Assembly: GCF_030209175.1 (NCBI RefSeq)
Contig: NZ_JARVSM010000001.1
Location: 1,550,001-1,614,000, forward strand
Source of the DNA: Pseudomonas sp. efr-133-TYG-5
Lineage (GTDB): Bacteria; Pseudomonadota; Gammaproteobacteria; Pseudomonadales; Pseudomonadaceae
Length of the DNA stretch: 64,000 nucleotides
Direction: 5' to 3'
A program made the position numbers and the translations under genes. Each line of letters begins with the position of its first letter. Positions within the stretch are counted from its first letter, which is position 1. Of this stretch, positions 32,501 through 40,910 are shown piece by piece. The notes beneath the pieces were generated by a model, which did no database searches, was not told where the DNA came from, and saw only the letters and a program-made list of their open reading frames with translations.

Positions 32501-34312
32501 TTGCGCCTCTTATACCGTGTGCTGATCCTGATCGTAGTGCTTCTGGGACTGGCCCTGGCGGTGGTCTTGTACTACATCGCCAATCCGAAACTGCCCTTCC
32601 AGACCCCGCCGCAACAGGTGCATTACCTGCCGCAATGGACTGAAGAACAACGCCAGACCTATTACTTCACCCCCCAGGGTACCCAGGTCAAAGGCCTGCG
32701 CTACGAATGGTTCGAAGCCCTCGAGCTGCCGTTTTCGCAGCAGCGCTTTGCCACCCCGCAATACCTGGCGCGCTTCGGCTTTCTGGTCGACCCGCAACAG
32801 CACGCCACGCCGGACAACCCCGGCAACCTGCCGGTAGGCTTCGCCCGGCATCAGAATCCCGGCAGCAGCGAACACTACCTGGACATCACCTGCGCCGCCT
32901 GCCATACCGGCGAACTGCGCTTCAACGGTCAGGCAGTACGCATCGATGGCGGCGCCGCGCAACACGTGCTGCCCTCGAGCGTGCCGACATTGCGTGGCGG
33001 CAGTTTCGGCCAGGCCCTGGTCGCCAGCCTTGCCTCGACGTACTACAACCCGTGGAAATTCGAGCGCTTCGCCCGCACCGTGCTCGGCGACGACTACGAG
33101 GCGCGCCACGCGCAATTGCGCCAGGATTTCAAAGCCTCGCTGAATACATTTGTCAAAGTCGCGTGGAACGACACTCACCGCGGCCTCTACCCCACCGAGG
33201 AAGGCCCGGGGCGCACCGATGCATTCGGACGCATAGCCAACGCGACCTTCGGCGATGCGATCTCCCCCGCCAATTACCGTGTGGCCAACGCCCCGGTGGA
33301 TTACCCGCAACTGTGGGACATGTGGACATTCGACTGGGTGCAGTGGAACGGCTCGGCGCAGCAGCCGATGGCGCGCAACATCGGTGAGGCGCTGGGCGTG
33401 GGCGCCACGCTGAATTTCTTCGATGCCAACGGTCAGCCGCTGCAAGGCGATGCGCGCTATGCCTCCAGCGTCCGTGTACGCGACCTGCATACCATTGAGG
33501 AAACCCTGCAAAAACTGCAACCCCCCGCCTGGCCGGAAGAGGTGTTCGGCGCGGTCGACAAACCGTTGGCGGCCAAGGGACGCGCACTGTTCGCCGAGAA
33601 TTGCGCGGGGTGTCACGTCCCGCGCGTGACCCAGGAAGGCGAACGCTGGGTGCAGCATCTGCACATGCTCCCCGTCGATGTCATCGGCACCGATCCGGGT
33701 GCGGCCGACAACATCGCCAACCACCGCTTCGACCTGACGGCGCTGCAATGGGACCCGGCGGAGCTGGCACGGATGGACGTCAAGCTGCATCCCGAGCCGA
33801 AGACACCGCTGGATCTGAGCCAGGTCTCGGTGGCCAAGGGCCTGGCCTACGTCACGGCCTTCGTCGAGGGGCGCGCCTATCGCGAGGCCGGGATCACCTC
33901 GGCCGAGGAAAAAGCCCGGTTCGACGGTTTCGGCCTGCCGATCGGCGTGCGCGAGAAAGTCGCCTACAAAGCCCGACCGCTGGCCGGCGTGTGGGCCACG
34001 CCACCGTTCCTGCACAACGGCTCGGTGCCCAGCCTTTATCAGTTGCTGTCGCCTCAGGACGAGCGCGCCATCACATTCTACAAGGGCACCTTCGAATACG
34101 ACCCGCGCCACCTCGGCTACCGCACCGAAGCCTTCGACAATGGCTTTGTGTTCGACACGCGGATCACCGGCAACCACAACAGCGGCCATGAATTCCGCGC
34201 CGGCGCGCGCGGCAACGGGGTGATCGGCCGGTTGCTGCTGCCTGAGGAGCGCTGGGCGCTGCTGGAATACCTGAAAGTGCTGGGCGGCCCGCTGGAGGCG
34301 CAATTGCCATGA
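32501..34312 (+). CDS. membrane-anchored di-haem c-type cytochrome (RoxA/cytochrome c peroxidase-like)
   Basis: A 603-residue protein with an uncleaved N-terminal membrane anchor (about 4-26) and a periplasmic body. Two haem-binding motifs are present: CAACH at 131-135 and CAGCH at 368-372. The size and the wide separation of the haems resemble RoxA-type dioxygenases and related di-haem peroxidases more than the classic 320-residue CcpA peroxidase. The start is TTG at 32501 after AAGGACG. Its stop overlaps the start of a catalase-like gene, so the pair is co-translated. It probably handles an oxygenated or peroxidised organic substrate; this is inference. Confidence 0.83.
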   Translation: MRLLYRVLILIVVLLGLALAVVLYYIANPKLPFQTPPQQVHYLPQWTEEQRQTYYFTPQGTQVKGLRYEWFEALELPFSQQRFATPQYLARFGFLVDPQQHATPDNPGNLPVGFARHQNPGSSEHYLDITCAACHTGELRFNGQAVRIDGGAAQHVLPSSVPTLRGGSFGQALVASLASTYYNPWKFERFARTVLGDDYEARHAQLRQDFKASLNTFVKVAWNDTHRGLYPTEEGPGRTDAFGRIANATFGDAISPANYRVANAPVDYPQLWDMWTFDWVQWNGSAQQPMARNIGEALGVGATLNFFDANGQPLQGDARYASSVRVRDLHTIEETLQKLQPPAWPEEVFGAVDKPLAAKGRALFAENCAGCHVPRVTQEGERWVQHLHMLPVDVIGTDPGAADNIANHRFDLTALQWDPAELARMDVKLHPEPKTPLDLSQVSVAKGLAYVTAFVEGRAYREAGITSAEEKARFDGFGLPIGVREKVAYKARPLAGVWATPPFLHNGSVPSLYQLLSPQDERAITFYKGTFEYDPRHLGYRTEAFDNGFVFDTRITGNHNSGHEFRAGARGNGVIGRLLLPEERWALLEYLKVLGGPLEAQLP

Positions 34313-35475
34313 TGCTCAATTCGTATAGAAAACCCTCGCTGCTGGCGCGCTTCTGGCTATGGCTGGGACACTGGCTCGGCAGACTGCTGCTGTTGTTGCT
34401 GGTCATCGGCCTGGTCGGCTGGGGTGCAGCGAGCGCTTGGTTCGCCTGGCAGCACCGCGGCCCGGTGTCGGCCGTGGAGCAGATTCCGCCCGGCGAAGCG
34501 GCCATGACCCAGGACGTGATCCAGACAGCCGTACGCATCGTCGATCAGCACCGGGAAAGCACCCGTTACCTGCGCGATGCCCATGCCAAGGCCCATGGCT
34601 GCGTGAAGGCCCAGGTACAGGTGTTGCCGGATCTGGCGCAGGCGTTGCGCCAGGGGGTATTCAGCGAACCGGGGAAAATCTGGCAGGCGACGATCCGCCT
34701 GTCCAACGGCAACGCTTACCCGCAGTTCGACAGCATCCGCGATGCCCGGGGCATGGCGATCAAACTGCACGACGTAGCAGGTAAGCCGCTGCTCGACGAC
34801 CGCCAAGGCCTGCACGAGCAGGATTTCGTGATGTTCAGCCACCCGAACTTCTTTGTCAGCGATGTCGCCGAATACCGGCAGAACGTGGCGGCACAGGCCG
34901 ATGGCAAGAAGGTCATGGCGTTTTTTCCGGGCTGGGATCCGCGCAACTGGCAGATCCGCCACCTGTTGATTGCCCTGGCGACGCTGTCTCCAGCGCCGCC
35001 GAGCCCGACGCAGAGCACCTACTTTTCGGTGTCGCCGTATAAATTCGGCGACGCCAACGCCAAGTTCCGGGTGGCGCCGGACCCGGACAACTGCCCGGCC
35101 TACACCCTGCCGAAGCAGAATCGGGATCTGCCGAACTTCCTGCGCAGCGCCTTGAATCAACAGCTGTCGACCGATCGCGTGCCGGCGTGTTTCGTGTTGC
35201 AGATTCAGCGTCAGGACGCACACAAGTACATGCCCATCGAGGACACCAGCATCGAGTGGCGCGAGCAGGATTCGCCGTTCGAAACCGTGGCGAGCATCAC
35301 CCTGCCGCCGCAGGACTTCGACACCCCGGCACTGAATCTGCAATGCGACAACCTGTCGTTCAATCCGTGGTTCGGCATCGAGGCACACCGGCCAATCGGC
35401 GGGATCAACCGCTTGCGCAAAGCGGTGTACGAAGCAGTGAGCGATTACCGCCACAGCCGCAACGCCAGCCAGTAA
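34309..35475 (+). CDS. membrane-anchored catalase-like haem protein
   Basis: A 388-residue protein with an N-terminal transmembrane segment (about 18-45), then a catalase-superfamily domain. The region RYLRDAHAKAHGCVKAQ contains the distal His expected of catalase-related proteins, and SNGNAYPQFDSIRDARGMAIKL matches the conserved catalase core (parts: SNGNAYPQFDS and DARGMAIKL). It lacks the length and termini of true catalases and fits the y4iL-like/allene-oxide-synthase-related branch that acts on organic hydroperoxides. ATG at 34309 overlaps the cytochrome stop. The pair may form one periplasmic redox unit. Confidence 0.8.
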   Translation: MMLNSYRKPSLLARFWLWLGHWLGRLLLLLLVIGLVGWGAASAWFAWQHRGPVSAVEQIPPGEAAMTQDVIQTAVRIVDQHRESTRYLRDAHAKAHGCVKAQVQVLPDLAQALRQGVFSEPGKIWQATIRLSNGNAYPQFDSIRDARGMAIKLHDVAGKPLLDDRQGLHEQDFVMFSHPNFFVSDVAEYRQNVAAQADGKKVMAFFPGWDPRNWQIRHLLIALATLSPAPPSPTQSTYFSVSPYKFGDANAKFRVAPDPDNCPAYTLPKQNRDLPNFLRSALNQQLSTDRVPACFVLQIQRQDAHKYMPIEDTSIEWREQDSPFETVASITLPPQDFDTPALNLQCDNLSFNPWFGIEAHRPIGGINRLRKAVYEAVSDYRHSRNASQ

Positions 35476-35494
35476 GCGAGGGCACAAACAAAAA

Positions 35495-35519
35495 AAGCGA
35501 CCCGCAGGTCGCTTTTTTT
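35495..35519 (+). terminator. terminator of the cytochrome/catalase operon
   Basis: AAGCGACC and GGTCGCTT form an 8-bp stem with a CGCA loop followed by a T-run. Confidence 0.9.
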
Positions 35520-35557
35520 CATGCCCTAGGCCAGGCGAAAGCCAAACCGCAGAAAGC

Positions 35558-35584
35558 AAAAAGCCCGCACTTGGCGGGCTTTTT
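35558..35584 (-). terminator. terminator downstream of the tRNA cluster
   Basis: AAGCCCGC and GCGGGCTT pair around a 5-base loop with A and T runs on either side. On the minus strand it follows the last tRNA-Asp and can end the tRNA transcript. Confidence 0.8.
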
Positions 35585-35622
35585 GAGGTGACCTGGCGTT
35601 CAGTGTTCCAGGTTACCGAATA

Positions 35623-35699
35623 TGGCGCAGCGGACGGGACTCGAACCCGCGACCCCCGGCGTGACAGGCCGGTATTCTAACCGACTGAACTACCGCTGC
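35623..35699 (-). tRNA. tRNA-Asp (anticodon GTC), copy 2
   Basis: A 77-base tRNA including encoded CCA. The acceptor GCAGCGG pairs with CCGCTGC; the anticodon loop CTGTCAC carries GTC; the T-arm has GGTTCGAGTCC. It is last in a Val-Asp-Val-Asp array. Confidence 0.97.
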
Positions 35700-35718
35700 G
35701 CGAAACGCTTGAAACGAA

Positions 35719-35794
35719 TGGTGGGTGATGACGGGATCGAACCGCCGACATTCTGCTTGTAAGGCAGACGCTCTCCCAGCTGAGCTAATCACCC
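35719..35794 (-). tRNA. tRNA-Val (anticodon TAC), copy 2
   Basis: A 76-base tRNA with encoded CCA. The acceptor GGGTGAT pairs with ATCACCC; the anticodon loop CTTACAA carries TAC; the T-arm has GGTTCGATCCC. Confidence 0.97.
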
Positions 35795-35926
35795 TTCGCT
35801 TCGTTACGGGGCGCATTATGCCACAAGTTTTCGTAAAGTGTTGATTTAATTGAAGTTTTTTCAAAAAAATCCGAAAACCGATGAATTCACGCGACCCGAT
35901 GGAACAAGGTACAAACTTGAGACAGA

Positions 35927-35952
35927 AAAAAACCCGCCTCAGCGGGTTTTTC
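35927..35952 (-). terminator. terminator between the two tRNA pairs
   Basis: AACCCGC and GCGGGTT form a stem flanked by A and T runs, working in either direction. It may make the two tRNA pairs separate transcripts. Confidence 0.7.
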
Positions 35953-35991
35953 CGTGGTGACCTGACGTTCAGTGTTCCAGGTTACCGAATA

Positions 35992-36068
35992 TGGCGCAGC
36001 GGACGGGACTCGAACCCGCGACCCCCGGCGTGACAGGCCGGTATTCTAACCGACTGAACTACCGCTGC
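35992..36068 (-). tRNA. tRNA-Asp (anticodon GTC), copy 1
   Basis: A 77-base tRNA identical over its full length to the copy at 35623-35699, and followed by nearly the same downstream sequence. Confidence 0.97.
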
Positions 36069-36087
36069 GCGTAACACTTGAAACGAA

Positions 36088-36163
36088 TGGTGGGTGATGA
36101 CGGGATCGAACCGCCGACATTCTGCTTGTAAGGCAGACGCTCTCCCAGCTGAGCTAATCACCC
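36088..36163 (-). tRNA. tRNA-Val (anticodon TAC), copy 1
   Basis: A 76-base tRNA identical to the copy at 35719-35794. It is first in the minus-strand tRNA array. Confidence 0.97.
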
Positions 36164-36322
36164 TTCGCTTCGGTGTGGCGCGCATTCTACGGAGCGCCCC
36201 CACCTCTGGCAAGCACTTTTTTAATTAATTTTCTCAGGCCTTCCAAAGGCTTAGAGAAGGGTTGGCCTATGCCACGGCGAAGAGAATAATGCCCCCCTTT
36301 GTATAAAGGAGAGACTCACCCC

Positions 36323-37243
36323 ATGTGGTTCAAGAACCTGCTGATCTATCGCCTGACCCAAGACCTGCCTGTCGATGCCGAGGCGCTGGAAACTGCACTG
36401 GCCAGCAAACTGGCGCGTCCATGTGCAAGCCAGGAGTTGACCACCTACGGTTTCGTCGCGCCGTTCGGCAAGGGCGAAGATGCTCCACTGGTGCACGTCA
36501 GCGGTGATTTCCTGCTGGTCGCGGCCCGTAAAGAAGAACGCATTCTGCCAGGCAGCGTCGTGCGCGATGCAGTCAAGGAAAAGGTCGAAGAGATCGAAGC
36601 CGAGCAGATGCGCAAGGTCTATAAAAAGGAACGCGACCAGATCAAGGATGAAATCATCCAGGCCTTCCTGCCGCGCGCCTTTATCCGCCGCTCGTCGACC
36701 TTCGCCGCCATCGCGCCGAAACAGGGCCTGATCCTGGTCAACTCGGCGAGCCCGAAACGTGCCGAAGACCTGCTGTCGACCCTGCGCGAAGTGATCGGCA
36801 CCCTGCCCGTGCGTCCACTGACCGTGAAAACCGCGCCGACCGCGGTGATGACCGAATGGGTCACCACCCAGCAAGCCGCGCCGGACTTCTTCGTTCTCGA
36901 CGAATGCGAACTGCGCGACACCCATGAAGACGGCGGCATCGTGCGCTGCAAGCGTCAGGACCTGACCAGCGAAGAAATCCAGCTGCACCTGAGCACTGGC
37001 AAAGTGGTTACGCAGCTGTCTCTGGCCTGGCAGGACAAGCTGTCGTTCATGCTCGACGACAAGATGACGGTCAAACGCCTGAAGTTCGAAGACCTGTTGC
37101 AGGATCAGGCAGAGCAGGACGGCGGCGACGAAGCCCTCGGTCAACTCGACGCCAGCTTCACCCTGATGATGCTGACCTTCGGCGACTTCCTGCCGGCGCT
37201 GGTCGAAGCGCTGGGCGGTGAAGAGACGCCACAGGGGATCTAA
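36323..37243 (+). CDS. rdgC: recombination-associated protein RdgC
   Basis: A 306-residue nucleoid-associated protein that forms a ring on double-stranded DNA and restrains RecA. It begins [11 protein letters not shown], the family N-terminus, and contains the conserved [12 protein letters not shown] and [10 protein letters not shown] stretches. ATG at 36323 follows AAGGAGAG and gives the standard length. It is followed by a very strong hairpin. Confidence 0.95.
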   Translation: MWFKNLLIYRLTQDLPVDAEALETALASKLARPCASQELTTYGFVAPFGKGEDAPLVHVSGDFLLVAARKEERILPGSVVRDAVKEKVEEIEAEQMRKVYKKERDQIKDEIIQAFLPRAFIRRSSTFAAIAPKQGLILVNSASPKRAEDLLSTLREVIGTLPVRPLTVKTAPTAVMTEWVTTQQAAPDFFVLDECELRDTHEDGGIVRCKRQDLTSEEIQLHLSTGKVVTQLSLAWQDKLSFMLDDKMTVKRLKFEDLLQDQAEQDGGDEALGQLDASFTLMMLTFGDFLPALVEALGGEETPQGI

Positions 37244-37289
37244 ACCGCTCCCCGGCGCCCTCCGGTTCGAGGGCGCCTGAAAAAGCCAG

Positions 37290-37361
37290 GATCGCAGCCT
37301 TGGTCAGCGCCTGCAGGGGATTTGTTTTCCTGCAGGCGCTGACCAAGGCTGCGATCTTTTT
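37290..37361. terminator. 28-bp perfect hairpin downstream of rdgC
   Basis: Arms 37290-37317 and 37329-37356 are perfectly complementary over 28 bases around an 11-base loop; the 3' arm is followed by TTTTT. The core GGCTGCGATC is shared with fluorescent-Pseudomonas repeats. It acts as a terminator for rdgC. Confidence 0.85.
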
Positions 37362-37414
37362 GCAAGCACCGTATGCTTAGCTTCCTAACGCTTTCACATA
37401 ATAAGGAACAGGCC

Positions 37415-38380
37415 ATGCGTGCACTGGCTGCATTGAGTCGTTTTGTCGGCAATACCTTCGCTTACTGGGTACTGATTTTCGCGGTCCTCGCGTTCCTGCA
37501 ACCGACGTGGTTCGTCGGCCTCAAAGGCGCCATCGTGCCCTTGCTCGGGCTGGTGATGTTCGGCATGGGCCTGACCCTCAAACTCGACGACTTCGCTGCC
37601 GTCGCTCGCCACCCGTGGCGCGTGGCGCTGGGTGTGGTCGCGCACTTCGTGATCATGCCGGGCATGGCCTGGTTGCTCTGCCAGGTATTTCAGCTGCCCG
37701 CCGAGATTGCCGTCGGGGTGATCCTGGTCGGTTGCTGCCCGAGCGGCACGTCGTCCAACGTCATGACCTGGCTGGCCCGGGGCGACCTGGCGCTGTCGGT
37801 GGCGATCGCCGCCGTCACCACCCTCCTCGCTCCGCTGCTGACCCCGGCGCTGATCTGGCTGCTGGCCTCGGCGTGGCTGCCGGTATCGTTCATGGAACTG
37901 TTCTGGTCGATTCTGCAGGTGGTCCTGCTGCCGATCATCCTCGGCGTAGTCGCCCAGCGTCTGCTCGGCGACAAGGTTCGCCATGCGGTGGACGTACTGC
38001 CACTGGTGTCGGTGGTCAGCATCGTCATCATCGTCGCGGCCGTGGTGGCCGCCAGCCAGGCGAAAATCGCCGAATCCGGCCTGCTGATCATGGCGGTGGT
38101 GATGCTGCACAACAGCTTCGGTTACCTGCTGGGTTATTTCACCGGACGGTTGTTCGGGCTGCCACTGGCCCAGCGCAAGTCGCTGGCATTGGAAGTCGGC
38201 ATGCAGAACTCCGGGCTCGGCGCCGCGCTGGCCAGTGCCCATTTCTCGCCGCTGGCGGCGGTGCCCAGTGCGCTGTTCAGCGTCTGGCACAACATCTCCG
38301 GGGCGTTGCTGTCGACGTACTTCCGGCGCATGAGCGAAAAACACGACCGCGAGGCCTCGGCGCAACAAGCAGCCGATTGA
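37415..38380 (+). CDS. bile acid:sodium symporter family transporter
   Basis: A 321-residue inner-membrane protein with about ten hydrophobic segments. It has the BASS-family stretches GLVMFGMGLTLKLDDF, GCCPSGTSSNVMTWLARGD and EVGMQNSGLGAALASAHF. Bacterial members import organic anions, including pantoate-like compounds in the PanS branch; the actual solute is not predictable. ATG at 37415 follows AAGGAAC and is preferred to the ATG at 37373. Confidence 0.88.
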   Translation: MRALAALSRFVGNTFAYWVLIFAVLAFLQPTWFVGLKGAIVPLLGLVMFGMGLTLKLDDFAAVARHPWRVALGVVAHFVIMPGMAWLLCQVFQLPAEIAVGVILVGCCPSGTSSNVMTWLARGDLALSVAIAAVTTLLAPLLTPALIWLLASAWLPVSFMELFWSILQVVLLPIILGVVAQRLLGDKVRHAVDVLPLVSVVSIVIIVAAVVAASQAKIAESGLLIMAVVMLHNSFGYLLGYFTGRLFGLPLAQRKSLALEVGMQNSGLGAALASAHFSPLAAVPSALFSVWHNISGALLSTYFRRMSEKHDREASAQQAAD

Positions 38381-38426
38381 GCCCGAAACTTGATCCCCGG
38401 GTTAATGATCGGCAACATATCGCGCC

Positions 38427-38480
38427 ACGCGGGGACGACCCTGCGGCTCGCTCGAGTCATTCATTCTGGGGACGACCCCG
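38427..38480 (+). ncRNA. guanidine-II riboswitch (mini-ykkC)
   Basis: Two small hairpins, each with the diagnostic ACGA tetraloop in GGGGACGACCC, lie at about 38431-38442 and 38468-38479, separated by about 25 bases. They are just upstream of the gdx ribosome-binding site ATGGAGG (38488-38494). The class binds guanidinium through loop-loop pairing and frees the ribosome-binding site, so it should switch on gdx. Confidence 0.9.
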
Positions 38481-38500
38481 TCAATCGATGGAGGTCTTTC

Positions 38501-38815
38501 ATGTCCTGGATCATTCTGTTTTTCGCCGGCCTGTTCGAAGTCGGCTGGGCGGTCGGCCTGAAGTACACCGATGGCTTCAGCCGCCCGCTCCCCACCGTCC
38601 TGACCGTTGCCGCCATGGCCATCAGCCTTGGCCTGTTGGGGCTGGCAATGAAGGAGTTACCGCTGGGTACGGCGTATGCGATCTGGACCGGGGTCGGTGC
38701 CGTGGGCACGGTGATTGCCGGGATCATTCTGTTTGGCGAGTCGATGGCATTGATTCGCCTGGCCAGTGTCGCGTTGATCGTCACCGGGTTGATTGGCCTC
38801 AAGGTCAGCGCTTGA
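38501..38815 (+). CDS. gdx: guanidinium exporter Gdx (SugE, SMR family)
   Basis: A 104-residue, four-helix small multidrug resistance protein. The conserved Glu of helix 1 is in [19 protein letters not shown] (Glu near residue 13), and the SugE/Gdx pattern W-x-x-G-L-K is kept. Gdx exports guanidinium in exchange for protons as an antiparallel dimer. The guanidine-II riboswitch directly upstream supports Gdx rather than a quaternary-ammonium pump. ATG at 38501 has GGAGG seven bases upstream. Confidence 0.93.
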   Translation: MSWIILFFAGLFEVGWAVGLKYTDGFSRPLPTVLTVAAMAISLGLLGLAMKELPLGTAYAIWTGVGAVGTVIAGIILFGESMALIRLASVALIVTGLIGLKVSA

Positions 38816-38823
38816 GCAACTAG

Positions 38824-38922
38824 CGCTTTCGCGAGCAGGCTCGCTCCCACAGGGATTCGCGGTGAACACAGATCTTGTGTAAATCCAGAACACCTGTGGG
38901 CGCTGGCTTGCCAGCGATGAGG
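38824..38922. repeat. REPIN downstream of gdx
   Basis: Arms GCTTTCGCGAGCAGGCTCGC and GGGCGCTGGCTTGCCAGCGA are inverted around about 50 bases between converging genes. Confidence 0.85.
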
Positions 38923-38938
38923 CCAGCACAAGCACCGA

Positions 38939-40813
38939 TTATCTGACGCTGCCCCGCAACTCTCCCACCAACCCCTGCAACTTCACTGGCTCCGCCGCTT
39001 CAACTGCCACCGGCGCACCCGCCACCAGCGTCACCCGCGACCACAATCGCTTGAACACGCCCTTGTTCGGATCGCGGCTGAAGAAACTCCCCCACAACCC
39101 CTGCAATGCCAACGGAATCACCGGCACCGGTGTCTCTTCGAGAATCCGCGTCAGCCCGCCCTTGAACTCATTGATCTCACCGTCGGCGGTCAACTTGCCT
39201 TCCGGGAAGATGCACACCAGCTCGCCGTCCTTCAGATACTGGGCAATGCGGGTGAAGGCCTTTTCGTAGATCTGAATGTCTTCCTGACGTCCGGCAATCG
39301 GAATCGTCCCGGCGGTGCGAAAGATAAAGTTCAGCACCGGCAGGTTGTAGATCTTGTAGTACATGACAAAGCGAATCGGCCGACGCACCGCACCGCCGAT
39401 CAACAAGGCATCCACGAACGACACGTGGTTGCACACCAGCAGCGCCGCGCCTTCATCCGGGATCGCCTCGAGATTGCGGTGCTCGACGCGGTACATGGAA
39501 TGGCTGAGCAGCCAGATCATGAAGCGCATGCTGAATTCGGGAACGATTTTGAAAATGTAGGCGTTGACGCCGATGTTCAGCAGCGACACCACCAGGAACA
39601 GCTGCGGAATCGACAGCTTGACCACACTCAGCAGCACAATCGAGACAATGGCCGACACCACCATGAACAAGGCGTTGAGAATGTTGTTGGCCGCAATCAC
39701 CCGCGCGCGTTCGTTCTCGGCGGTGCGCGACTGGATCAGCGCATACAGCGGCACGATGTAGAAACCGCCGAATATGCCGAGACCGAGGATGTCCAGCAGC
39801 ACCGCCCAGGCGTGGCCGAAACCGAGCACCTCAATCCAGCTGTGGCCGCTGGCGCTGTCCGGGATTCCACCGGAATGCCACCACAACAACAGACCGAACA
39901 CGGTCAGGCCAAACGAGCCGAACGGCACCAGGCCGATCTCGACCTTGCGCCCGGAGAGCTTCTCGCAAAGCATCGAACCGAGGGCGATGCCTACCGAGAA
40001 CACGGTGAGAATCAGCGTCACCACGGTTTCGTCGCCATGCATCCATTCCTTGGCGTAGGCCGGGATCTGCGTCAGGTAAATCGCCCCGACAAACCAGAAC
40101 CACGAGTTGCCGACGATCGAACGCGACACCGCCGGCGTCTGCCCCAGGCCCAGCTGCAGTGTGGCCCAGGACTGGCTGAAGATGTTCCAGTTCAGGCGCA
40201 TTTGCGGCGATGCCGCGGCTGCTCGCGGGATGCTGCGGCTGGCCAGGTAGCCGAGCACCGCGATGCCGACAATCGCTGCCGACACCAACGGCGCGTAATG
40301 GCTTGAGGACATGATGATCCCGGCGCCGATGGTGCCGGCGAGGATCGCCAGGAACGTGCCCATTTCCACCAGGCCGTTGCCGCCGACCAGTTCATCCTCG
40401 CGCAGGGCCTGCGGCAGGATCGAATATTTCACCGGCCCGAACAGCGCCGAGTGGGTGCCCATGGCAAACAGGGCCACCAGCATCAACGACAGGTGATCGA
40501 ACAGGAAGCCGATCGATCCCACTGCCATGATGGCGATTTCCGCGAGCTTGATCAGACGGATCAACGCGTCCTTGGCGAATTTTTCGCCGAACTGTCCGGC
40601 CAGCGCCGAAAACAGAAAGAACGGCAGGATGAACAGCAGCGCACACAGGTTGACCCAGATCGAGCGGTCACCCTCGATAGTCAGCCGATAGAGAATCGCC
40701 AGGATCAGCGACTGCTTGAACACGTTATCGTTGAACGCACCGAGCGATTGCGTGATGAAAAACGGCAGAAAGCGCCGGGTGCGAAGCAGGTTGAACTGTG
40801 AGGGATGACTCAT
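38939..40813 (-). CDS. MFS lysophospholipid transporter fused to PlsC-type acyltransferase
   Basis: A 624-residue fusion. The N-terminal half (about 1-410) is an LplT-like major facilitator with the opening FLPFFITQSLGAFNDNVFKQ. The C-terminal half (about 425-624) is a 1-acyl-glycerophosphate acyltransferase with motif I NHVSFVD (HX4D) and motif III FPEGKL. In E. coli, LplT flips lysophospholipids inwards and Aas re-acylates them; here both steps are on one chain, without the acyl-ACP synthetase domain of Aas. ATG at 40813 starts the MFS domain. Likely role: phospholipid repair at the inner membrane. Confidence 0.9.
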   Translation of the reverse strand: MSHPSQFNLLRTRRFLPFFITQSLGAFNDNVFKQSLILAILYRLTIEGDRSIWVNLCALLFILPFFLFSALAGQFGEKFAKDALIRLIKLAEIAIMAVGSIGFLFDHLSLMLVALFAMGTHSALFGPVKYSILPQALREDELVGGNGLVEMGTFLAILAGTIGAGIIMSSSHYAPLVSAAIVGIAVLGYLASRSIPRAAAASPQMRLNWNIFSQSWATLQLGLGQTPAVSRSIVGNSWFWFVGAIYLTQIPAYAKEWMHGDETVVTLILTVFSVGIALGSMLCEKLSGRKVEIGLVPFGSFGLTVFGLLLWWHSGGIPDSASGHSWIEVLGFGHAWAVLLDILGLGIFGGFYIVPLYALIQSRTAENERARVIAANNILNALFMVVSAIVSIVLLSVVKLSIPQLFLVVSLLNIGVNAYIFKIVPEFSMRFMIWLLSHSMYRVEHRNLEAIPDEGAALLVCNHVSFVDALLIGGAVRRPIRFVMYYKIYNLPVLNFIFRTAGTIPIAGRQEDIQIYEKAFTRIAQYLKDGELVCIFPEGKLTADGEINEFKGGLTRILEETPVPVIPLALQGLWGSFFSRDPNKGVFKRLWSRVTLVAGAPVAVEAAEPVKLQGLVGELRGSVR

Positions 40814-40843
40814 CTTCCGTGTTTCCCTGAGGTCGGTAGAGAA

Positions 40844-40888
40844 TGGCCTGGATCTGCTGATTGGAATCTCGATCGGCGATCCAGGCCA
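40844..40888. other. inverted repeat between two minus-strand genes
   Basis: TGGCCTGGATC and GATCCAGGCCA form a perfect 11-bp stem with a 23-base loop in the leader of the LplT-PlsC gene, after the TDT gene stop. No T-run follows on the minus strand. It may be a 3'-end stem or regulatory site. Confidence 0.5.
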
Positions 40889-40910
40889 CACCTTACCTAA
40901 ACTTTTCAGG

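Noticed and set aside
35591..36180. repeated blocks that might suggest a CRISPR or satellite
   Set aside because: They are duplicated tRNA-Val/tRNA-Asp genes with their flanks.
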